DNA of 64,000 nucleotides from NCBI GenBank assembly GCA_024236175.1, contig JACKKY010000001.1, positions 1,178,001 to 1,242,000 on the forward strand. The letters run 5' to 3'. Made by a program: the position numbers and the translations under genes. This DNA is from Novosphingobium sp. Lineage in GTDB: Bacteria > Pseudomonadota > Alphaproteobacteria > Sphingomonadales > Sphingomonadaceae. The notes under the pieces were generated by a model, which did not search any database, was not told the origin of the DNA, and saw only the letters and a program-made list of their open reading frames with translations. The first letter of the stretch is position 1. Every line of letters starts with the position of its first letter. Of the stretch, positions 8,325 through 14,224 are shown one piece after another.

Positions 8325-9059
8325 TTGCTTATCGCACCCGAAGATCCCGGTTCCGAGACCATTCGGGTGCCCGTCCTCAAGGTCTTTGACGGCGATGGCT
8401 TCCTGACCCGTATCGACAACCCGCGACGGGGAGCAAGCCTCGAAGTTACAATCAGGCTGGGATTCATCGACGCGCCGGAGATGGAGCAACCTGGAGGCAT
8501 CGAGGCGCGTGATTTCCTTCAATCGCTCATTGGAGGAAGGCATGTCGATCTGGCTATTCTGATGAAGATGGACACTGGCGGCATTGTTGATCGACACAAG
8601 CGGATCGTAGCCGTGCCCTACTTGCAGATGGATCAGAGCAGTGATGCCAGCGGTCCAGCTTCCCGGCTCGGACAGTTCCTTCGTGGGCTGACTGCTCCAT
8701 CTCACCGCAACATCGAGTTGGAAATGATCCTCAATGGATGGGCATGGGTGCTTGATCGCTATGGCCCAGATGAAAGCTACTTCGAGGCGCTTGAAGATGC
8801 TCAGCGTAATCGACGCGGTATCTGGGCGAATGACGACAACGTACATCCGTGGGAATTCAAGAAGCAGCGTTACAGGGCTCGTCGGGCGAAACCAAAGCCT
8901 GCTACCCAAACGCCGCTCTTCGACGTACCTGAGTCGGCAATGTTGTGCCCGATGGAAGGCTGCGATGGCCAGCTCGTCGAGAAGAGCGGGCGTTTCGGGC
9001 GTTTTCTCGGATGCACGAATTTTCCGAGATGCCGTCACTCACGAAACATCGGGAGCTAA
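8325..9059 (+). CDS. SNase-like nuclease with C-terminal topoisomerase-type zinc finger
   Basis: A 244-residue cytoplasmic protein. Residues ~14-160 form a staphylococcal-nuclease (OB-fold) domain: FDGDG (Asp22/Asp24), IRLGFIDAPE (Arg44, Asp49, Glu52) and the DRHKRIVA loop supply the metal-binding and catalytic positions of the family. Residues ~207-240 hold four Cys in the CP-x3-C ... C-x5-C pattern of the topoisomerase C4 zinc finger, a DNA-binding module. The start is TTG at 8325, chosen for the strong upstream AGGAGGAG. It is probably a DNA/RNA endonuclease encoded by the island; no signal peptide is present, unlike secreted thermonucleases. It is convergent with the next gene (12 nt between stops). 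Confidence 0.8.
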   Translation: MLIAPEDPGSETIRVPVLKVFDGDGFLTRIDNPRRGASLEVTIRLGFIDAPEMEQPGGIEARDFLQSLIGGRHVDLAILMKMDTGGIVDRHKRIVAVPYLQMDQSSDASGPASRLGQFLRGLTAPSHRNIELEMILNGWAWVLDRYGPDESYFEALEDAQRNRRGIWANDDNVHPWEFKKQRYRARRAKPKPATQTPLFDVPESAMLCPMEGCDGQLVEKSGRFGRFLGCTNFPRCRHSRNIGS

Positions 9060-9071
9060 ACCGAACGACGA

Positions 9072-9743
9072 TCAGATTGGCCTGGCTGGCTTCCCCGACG
9101 CCCAGCCGAGATATAGCGGCTTACTTGTTTGTGTTTTCGCCAGATAGAGACGACCCGGTTCTGCCTCGATCCCGAGCAGCCCACAGAATGCAGCGAATGC
9201 GTCAAACCACTTTCGCGTCGGCGAGAACGAATGGACTATCATGGCCGCTGCATCAGCTTTGTATCTGTCCGCTTCGATCAATGCCGAAACTGTGCGGTGG
9301 AGAAGCTGGTAATGGATAGTGCCGGGGATGCTGGCTGCATCGAGACCAAGCGAGCTTGCGAGGTAGGATAGCCTCTCAATCTTTCCGGGGGAGGCATTCC
9401 TGAGCCAGTCGGTCAGCTGGCGATCGAAGGATTCGTCGACTTTCCCTTCGATCATGACGGCCACGGTAGAAGCGCCAGCTCTTACGAAGGCAAAAATGTC
9501 ATTCTGGCTTTCGCCTCGCGATGACCCGGGGAGAGCGACTTTGTGCTCTGGGAAGGCAAAGAGCAGTCTCGGCTCAGGCGCGATTGTTTCGAGCAATGCG
9601 GCCACCTCGTTGGGAATTCCGCGCGCGTCTTCCCAGCACTCGGCCAAGGACTTGGCGGAGTAACCATCCCGCCATTGTTTGACTGGTTCCGCGAGGAACT
9701 TTCGCCAAGCGTTCGCTCCTTCCGTGGGCACATAGAATGGCAT
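9072..9743 (-). CDS. Hypothetical protein with PD-(D/E)XK-like nuclease motif
   Basis: A 223-residue protein found next to Fic. I do not recognise a named family. Residues 78-103 read GESQNDIFAFVR...VAVMIEGKVDE: Asp82 followed 17 residues later by Glu99-x-Lys101 in alternating hydrophobic strands is the pattern of the PD-(D/E)XK nuclease fold. Glu36 in the preceding helix could be the additional conserved acid. It lies downstream of fic on the same strand with a 14-bp-arm palindrome in the 95-bp gap. Enzymatic activity is inference from motif spacing alone. Confidence 0.65.
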   Translation of the reverse strand: MPFYVPTEGANAWRKFLAEPVKQWRDGYSAKSLAECWEDARGIPNEVAALLETIAPEPRLLFAFPEHKVALPGSSRGESQNDIFAFVRAGASTVAVMIEGKVDESFDRQLTDWLRNASPGKIERLSYLASSLGLDAASIPGTIHYQLLHRTVSALIEADRYKADAAAMIVHSFSPTRKWFDAFAAFCGLLGIEAEPGRLYLAKTQTSKPLYLGWASGKPARPI

Positions 9744-9778
9744 TTGCTTGCCTCCTCGCGGGATACGGATTGCAGCGA

Positions 9779-9819
9779 TTTATCCCGCAATTCCGGAAAT
9801 CGCGAAATTGCGGGATAAA
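9779..9819. repeat. 14-bp-arm palindrome between fic and the PD-(D/E)XK-like gene
   Basis: TTTATCCCGCAATT (9779-9792) and its exact reverse complement (9806-9819) flank a 13-nt spacer. It lies 20 nt beyond the fic stop and 36 nt upstream of the next start on the minus strand. There is no U-tract, so an operator is more likely than a terminator. The winged-helix domain of the Fic protein is an obvious candidate binder. Confidence 0.75.
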
Positions 9820-9838
9820 ACCAGATTGTTCAGTTTGC

Positions 9839-10954
9839 TCACTCTGCCTCAGGGTCCCGATCCACAAACAGGGCAACCAGCGGCTGATTGATGTAGTAAT
9901 TGTTGCGGCCTTCGCGGTGCTTGAACAGCATTCCGCTTTCGGCGAGTTCATCGAGATATTTGGTCGCTGTGGGTCGAGAGACCCCAATCTCCTCCTGGAC
10001 GAATTCGATGCGCGTGTACGGGTGGCGGAAGAGGTTGTTGAGCAAGTCCTGTGAGTAGATTTTGGGGTGCTCGGTTCGCATCCGATTCTTCGTCTCGGCC
10101 ATCAGACCACGGATCGCTTCGACCAACCGTAAGGTTTCAATGGCAGTCTCCTCCACGCCCTTGAGAATATAGAGAAGCCACTCTTCCCACTCACCGGTTT
10201 CACGTACGGCCTGGAGCAGGCGATAGTACTCTGCCTTGTTCTGGGTGATGTATCGGCTGAGGTAGAGGATTGGGATATCGAGCAACCCGCAGCGTGTGAG
10301 ATAGAGCACGTTGATGATGCGCCCGATGCGCCCATTCCCGTCCGGGAAGGGGTGGATGCTCTCGAACTGGTGATGGATGATTGCCATCCGTGTCAAAGGG
10401 TCGAGATCTACCGCATCACCATCCTCATTGATGAATTTTTCCAGCGCTCCCATTTCATCACGAACTTCCTTCGCATCCTGAGGCGGAATGTAGACAAGCG
10501 CGCCGGTTCCCTCGTTCTTGAGCGCGGTGCCCGGTGTTTCGCGGAAGGTTCCATCGGTCTTCTTGAGAATGCGAAAGATGGCGACGAGCATGTTGTTTGT
10601 GAGCAATCCGTCGAGACGCCGTTGCTCGTCATAGCCGTACCGCAGCGCGTCCCGATATCGGGCCACTTCCTTTGCCGCAGGTGATCCCGCACTTTCGGGG
10701 AATGCATTGAGCTGGAAGAGCTCATCTTGCGTCGTGACGATGTTCTCAATTTCGGAACTCGCCTTCGCTTCTTGAAGCGACAGCGTGTCGATCAGAATGC
10801 CCTGATTGGGAATGGTCGCAGCGCGACCTTTAAGCTCGGCAAGGAAGCGATGGGCGCGCGTAAGCGCCTTCAGCACGCTGGGCGTTTCAGTGAGGCCTGG
10901 GGGCGGCAGGTCCGGTATGGCGTAGGTCGGTTTGAGGGCCACAGATCGTCTCAT
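9839..10954 (-). CDS. Fic family AMPylase-type protein with C-terminal winged helix
   Basis: A 371-residue Fic protein. Residues 66-71 (SSEIEN) fit the inhibitory helix motif S/T-xxx-E-G/N of self-inhibited Fic enzymes. The core motif HPFPDGNGRIGR begins at His201 and is intact. The last ~70 residues (IGVSRPTATKYLDELAESG, then an RNNYYIN wing) form a winged-helix DNA-binding domain. Such proteins transfer AMP, or another nucleotide part, to target proteins and often autoregulate. The ATG at 10954 is preferred over an in-frame TTG at 10972; neither has a good ribosome-binding site. Inverted repeats lie upstream and downstream. Its role in the island (stress, toxin-like or defence) is unknown. 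Confidence 0.88.
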   Translation of the reverse strand: MRRSVALKPTYAIPDLPPPGLTETPSVLKALTRAHRFLAELKGRAATIPNQGILIDTLSLQEAKASSEIENIVTTQDELFQLNAFPESAGSPAAKEVARYRDALRYGYDEQRRLDGLLTNNMLVAIFRILKKTDGTFRETPGTALKNEGTGALVYIPPQDAKEVRDEMGALEKFINEDGDAVDLDPLTRMAIIHHQFESIHPFPDGNGRIGRIINVLYLTRCGLLDIPILYLSRYITQNKAEYYRLLQAVRETGEWEEWLLYILKGVEETAIETLRLVEAIRGLMAETKNRMRTEHPKIYSQDLLNNLFRHPYTRIEFVQEEIGVSRPTATKYLDELAESGMLFKHREGRNNYYINQPLVALFVDRDPEAE

Positions 10955-11432
10955 GCAAAGAATATGCGGCAAGACTTATCACGATTGCCAGACGTGTAAA
11001 GATTTTTTGATTTTCTTTGCATATGAGCGGCGATGTGCAAAGCTTTTGCGGAAGGATTTTGCATATCCGAAGGGACGAGACTCGCTTCGATTCGCGCCAA
11101 ACCCAGCCTGACAGCACCAGAATTCGGCTGATTCCGACTGATCAAAGCAACGCCAACTCTCCAGAAGCGTCCCAAACGAGAAACTTTTTTCAGTCCCGTA
11201 CTGTCCACTGCGATCCACCATCGTCCGCCACTTCGCACGCAACGGTGTTTGATCTCTTTTTGTTCTTTCCTACACCCTTGCGATTCGCATAGCCTTGCTC
11301 GTGTCGCCAAAGCTTGGTGACGCTGAGTTGAACATCTTATCGCACGCATCCGCAACGGCAATTTGAAGGACAACCCATCGTCGTGGGGGAACACGGCTTC
11401 GGTGACAGAACCTTGAAACGAAGGAATCTGTT
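10955..11432. promoter_or_regulatory. Divergent control region between fic and the AlpA-like gene
   Basis: This 478-bp gene-free stretch is more AT-rich than the host. It has repeated TTTGCATAT-type elements: ATGCAAAG plus AATATGC at 10953-10967, an inverted repeat CTTTGCATAT/ATGTGCAAAG at 11015-11042, and TTTTGCATAT at 11057-11066. All are close to the fic start, so they probably form its operator/promoter. The right half feeds the alpA-like gene, which has acgaagga about 9 nt before its ATG. I see no gene in it. Confidence 0.6.
11015..11042. repeat. Inverted repeat upstream of fic
   Basis: CTTTGCATAT at 11015-11024 faces ATGTGCAAAG at 11033-11042; nine of ten arm positions are complementary and the outer seven perfectly so. 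A related half-site recurs at 11057-11066. The spacing suits a dimeric repressor. The Fic winged-helix domain is a candidate binder, but this is inference. Confidence 0.6.
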
Positions 11433-11624
11433 ATGCCGAATACTGAACTGCTCACCTGCCATGAGGTCATGCACCTCACCGGCATTCGCAGCCGGACAAC
11501 GATCTGGCGACGCATCCGCCGGGGTGCCTTTCCTCATCCCATAGACATTGGCGGCGGACGTATCCGCTGGCGTTCCACTGACATCGAAGCGTGGATCGAG
11601 GCCCTTCCCCTGCGCAGCTATTGA
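11433..11624 (+). CDS. AlpA-family DNA-binding regulator (excisionase-like)
   Basis: A 63-residue MerR-like helix-turn-helix protein: LLTCHEVMHLTGIRSRTTIWRRIRRGAFP followed by the RIRWRSTDIEAWIEAL wing is the typical AlpA pattern. AlpA proteins activate integrase genes or act as excision factors in P4-like elements, which fits the integrase at the other end of this island. The start at 11433 has a purine-rich site (gaaacgaagga). It is followed at 42 nt by an unknown gene on the same strand, starting a run of small mobile-element genes. Confidence 0.85.
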   Translation: MPNTELLTCHEVMHLTGIRSRTTIWRRIRRGAFPHPIDIGGGRIRWRSTDIEAWIEALPLRSY

Positions 11625-11665
11625 CCCCGCCAACGCGGGCAACGACCCGCAGAAAGATTTTCCAA

Positions 11666-12181
11666 ATGCCCCTCCGTTCATGGATCAAAACGGCCTTGCT
11701 GAAGCAGGGCTGGATCATCGCCCGCGTTCCGCTTGATGACAAAGAGCGCACATCCAAACTCGTCGAGCTACTCGTTGAAGACAACGCCGACGGGCGCGCC
11801 CGTCGACTAACCTTGCACCCCTGGCTCTGGTACGAACGCCCGGTCCGCGAGCGGTTTGAGGGCCACGATTGCGACCTCACCGTCGAAGGCCCCGTCTATC
11901 TGGGCAGAGATGGAACCGGATATCCGCTTGGCAGCCAGCTTCGCACCGAATTCGGGTGGCTGGATCTCACGCCAGCAGAGACCAACCTTCTCGCGGCTGA
12001 GGTTCGGTCTGCCATCGATCTGGTCCTTTACCGCTGGTTTACACGCCCGGATATGGCAGGTCGCCAGTTGCCCTGCCGCCCTTCGCGCGAGCGCTACTAT
12101 GACGATCAAGTCGCCCGTAATCTGATCCTGTCTGCGACGCCTCCAACGGCAAGCATGGAGCAAGACGCCCATGCCAATTGA
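11666..12181 (+). CDS. Hypothetical protein of the island
   Basis: A 171-residue protein that I cannot assign. It begins MPLRSWIKTALLKQGW, has no signal peptide or membrane helix, and is rich in Arg, Trp and acidic residues. Codon use is normal for a GC-rich coding region. The ATG at 11666 has agaaaga upstream; the frame is open further left but overlaps the AlpA-like gene. It is the first of four or five small genes transcribed together between the AlpA-like gene and 13186. Confidence 0.65.
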   Translation: MPLRSWIKTALLKQGWIIARVPLDDKERTSKLVELLVEDNADGRARRLTLHPWLWYERPVRERFEGHDCDLTVEGPVYLGRDGTGYPLGSQLRTEFGWLDLTPAETNLLAAEVRSAIDLVLYRWFTRPDMAGRQLPCRPSRERYYDDQVARNLILSATPPTASMEQDAHAN

Positions 12182-12389
12182 CTGGAAAAAGACTGGAGAA
12201 GGAAGGGGCCGCGATACTGCGTATCGGACCCGTAATTTTCATACACACCCCACGCACGTGTGCACCGAGGATTTCTGCGGGTTTGAGGGGATGCGGATAG
12301 CATCGCATTCAGGCCACCTGCCCAGAACCCGCGCAATTCCGCCAATCTTCGCGATGGCGGATAGCATCGCCGCCGGAGTGGACCGATGA
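12171..12389 (+). CDS. Doubtful small ORF overlapping its neighbours
   Basis: A 72-codon frame that overlaps the previous gene by 11 nt and the next by 4 nt (GATGAG), an arrangement that would suit translational coupling. The predicted protein is Thr/His/Arg-rich with no motif, and the DNA contains a 14-bp direct repeat, which argues for a regulatory stretch instead. It is listed with low confidence. Confidence 0.28.
   Translation: MPIDWKKTGEGRGRDTAYRTRNFHTHPTHVCTEDFCGFEGMRIASHSGHLPRTRAIPPIFAMADSIAAGVDR
12293..12370. repeat. 14-bp direct repeat with embedded palindrome
   Basis: GCGGATAGCATCGC occurs at 12293-12306 and again at 12357-12370. The second copy also sits in the hairpin GCGATG...CATCGC (12351-12370). 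The pair lies immediately upstream of a gene for a ribbon-helix-helix-like protein. An origin of transfer or an operator read by that protein are both possible; neither is shown. Confidence 0.5.
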
Positions 12390-12757
12390 GCGCGCGGGCG
12401 CAGACGGTGCGCCTCAGTCCATCGCAATACCGGGTCCTCGCTGACTTCGCCAAACGTCGAGGTCTTTCCGATTACGCCATGCTCGCGCGTGTTGTGGAGA
12501 CAGGCTTTCTCGCCATGCTCCACGGCACCGACAAGGAGAACGATCTCGCCGAACTGGCGCGCGAGATCGGGGCAATATCGGAGCGCCTCGCAGAGGCTGA
12601 ACGGGTGCTCGACCGCACCCTATTCACCGCCTGCGCAGCCTACGCTTACGCCCGCCATGCAGCGCTGGGGACGAAGAAATCCGACGAGACAATTGCAGCC
12701 GAAGCGCGCGCCGCGTTCGAGCGCCAGCGCTCGCTTGCCCTGGAGATCGAGCCATGA
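12386..12757 (+). CDS. Putative ribbon-helix-helix mobilisation-type protein
   Basis: A 123-residue protein. The first ~45 residues (QTVRLSPSQYRVLADFAKRRGL...) resemble a ribbon-helix-helix DNA-binding unit. They are followed by Ala/Glu-rich helices (LAELAREIGAISERLAEAERVL) of possible coiled-coil type. This architecture is common in MobC/TraJ-like accessory proteins of mobilisable elements. The start codon overlaps the previous frame and the stop overlaps the next (ATGA). No relaxase gene is present in the island, so this may be a remnant of a transfer module. Confidence 0.6.
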   Translation: MSARAQTVRLSPSQYRVLADFAKRRGLSDYAMLARVVETGFLAMLHGTDKENDLAELAREIGAISERLAEAERVLDRTLFTACAAYAYARHAALGTKKSDETIAAEARAAFERQRSLALEIEP

Positions 12758-12900
12758 ATTCGAACATCGACTTTGTTACCCGCGCCCATGCGTTCGTTCT
12801 TAAGCACCCAATTGGCCGCATGCGGTCAGCCTTCAATGCCCGGCCCGCGCCGGTTCCCACGGCCTTCGCCGGGGTCACCCGTGTTGGACATGAATCCTGA
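12754..12900 (+). CDS. Small ORF, possibly a truncated gene
   Basis: Forty-eight codons starting at an ATG that overlaps the preceding stop (ATGA), which supports translation. The product begins MNSNIDFVTRAHAFVLKHP and has no recognisable domain. It may be the leftover 5' end of a longer transfer gene, since relaxases often follow the ribbon-helix-helix gene in such modules. Confidence 0.4.
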   Translation: MNSNIDFVTRAHAFVLKHPIGRMRSAFNARPAPVPTAFAGVTRVGHES

Positions 12901-12961
12901 CCTTGGCCGTGCGGCCTTCCTGTTTGGTGCAACGAGCCACCAGACACGAAAGGAAATCATC

Positions 12962-13186
12962 ATGGCACGCAGCAATACCGCGCCCGCGCCGGAAACCAAT
13001 CCGCCGGACTTTCTCGCCTGGCATGTCGCCAACAAGCGCGACAAGGGTTTCTGGACCCGCATCGGAGCCGCCTGGTTCCACCGCGACCGCAAGGGGCTCT
13101 CGCTTCAATTGGAGGTTGTGCCGATCAATGGCCGGATCGTCCTGCGCACGCCGCTGGACGACGAGAAGAAGGAACCGGGCGCTTAG
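12962..13186 (+). CDS. Small conserved-looking mobile-element protein
   Basis: A 74-residue protein of unknown function, Lys/Arg-rich (VANKRDKGFWTRIGAAWFHRDRKGL then a beta-rich LEVVPINGRIVLRTP). It has a good ribosome-binding site (aaagga) 8 nt before the ATG. The fold looks like a small beta-strand domain. It is the last of the plus-strand run, and a hairpin overlaps its stop codon. Confidence 0.6.
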   Translation: MARSNTAPAPETNPPDFLAWHVANKRDKGFWTRIGAAWFHRDRKGLSLQLEVVPINGRIVLRTPLDDEKKEPGA

Positions 13187-13202
13187 CGCCCGGCCTTCGG
13201 GC
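13175..13202 (+). terminator. Hairpin at the end of the small-gene run
   Basis: CCGGGCGC and GCGCCCGG (8-bp arms, 3-nt loop, 13175-13193) include the stop codon region. An alternative hairpin GCCCG...CGGGC follows. There is no clear U-run after it, so terminator function is only likely. Confidence 0.45.
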
Positions 13203-13237
13203 AAATGGGGGACGTGGGAGTTAGATACTAGAGAGCA

Positions 13238-14197
13238 TCAATCTGCCAGCAGTCGCTCAATGTCGGGCATCCTGGAACGAACCAATTGAGCACCGTGGTC
13301 GAAGTTCCGCCTTAGGTTCCCTGGCGAGTTGTCGAGGATGTCTCCAAGGTCTTGATCCGGATAGATCACAACAGCGCTTCCGCTCTTTTCTCTCAACAAG
13401 GCTTCACGAAATGCGCGGCGCATGCGGCGAGGCTTCAAGGCATATTGTATGTAATTTATCAGCGGAAAGCGTCGTTTTCGAAACGGTAAGACAAACAAAG
13501 TGAAAAATATTACGTTAAACCAATATTTTAAATCGGTCCTAATGCCAGGATTCTTGCGGCAAAAGGCGTAGATATACTTCAAATCTTTGCCTTCAATTTC
13601 AAGCGCATCAAGGGACGGGGAGATTGTAGCCGCATCGATCAGTTCATCTTCACCGATCTTGAACGGGATATCATAGACGAATGGTGCAGCACTGGCGGCG
13701 CCGATCAATCGGTAAACGTCGTACTCTTCAAGGCAGTCAATATCGCCATCATCTGCGCTTCTTATATACTTTCGGGCATTCTGATTAGCAAAATAGCGGA
13801 CACGCGAGCTACCTTTTACAAGCGCAGGGAAAATGATGCCCAAATCTGTCGCCGGCTCATCAGGAAGAGTTGTCCTCTTCCGAAAAATGTCTTCAACCAA
13901 ATATTCGATATCGTAGATAGGCTCCGAATCATACATTGAGCGGTCATTTATAAACTTTGTGTCAGTCAGTAATTCAGTCCACATCCTCTCGCCGGGATGG
14001 TTGTGGCCAAAATATGCAAGGTAAATGGCATTGCCCGAACTAGCCGAACTACCATAGACAAATGCAATCCTGCCGAGAACGTCTGGGCGCGTGTCAACCA
14101 GCTCGGTCACGACACCCGCCACAAATCCTCCCCGGATCGCACCGTCTCCCAATACAAGAACAATGTCTCGTTGATCTTTTTGCGATTGCGTGTTCAT
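13238..14197 (-). CDS. Divergent patatin-like phospholipase
   Basis: A 319-residue protein with patatin features. The N-terminal glycine-rich loop GDGAIRGGF (17-25) should form the oxyanion hole. YGSSASSG around Ser51 is the nucleophile elbow, although the last Gly of GxSxG is Ser here (GSSAS). IDAA at Asp188 can supply the catalytic Asp. Residues ~226-240 (WFNVIFFTLFVLPF) are hydrophobic and may touch the membrane. Patatins hydrolyse membrane phospholipids and serve as effectors in several defence systems (for example CapV of CBASS). It is divergent from the NTPase gene with 27 bp between start codons, and both are more AT-rich than the host. Confidence 0.82.
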   Translation of the reverse strand: MNTQSQKDQRDIVLVLGDGAIRGGFVAGVVTELVDTRPDVLGRIAFVYGSSASSGNAIYLAYFGHNHPGERMWTELLTDTKFINDRSMYDSEPIYDIEYLVEDIFRKRTTLPDEPATDLGIIFPALVKGSSRVRYFANQNARKYIRSADDGDIDCLEEYDVYRLIGAASAAPFVYDIPFKIGEDELIDAATISPSLDALEIEGKDLKYIYAFCRKNPGIRTDLKYWFNVIFFTLFVLPFRKRRFPLINYIQYALKPRRMRRAFREALLREKSGSAVVIYPDQDLGDILDNSPGNLRRNFDHGAQLVRSRMPDIERLLAD

Positions 14198-14224
14198 AAA
14201 CTAATGTCTCAGTTGGGGGATTAG

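Noticed and set aside
7718..8389. 223-codon frame running from before tRNA-Gly into the island
   Set aside because: It reads through the tRNA gene and the att site, has no ribosome-binding site and no domain.
9779..11066. CRISPR-like array formed by the island's repeats
   Set aside because: There are only a few unequal palindromic elements, no regular spacers, and no cas genes.
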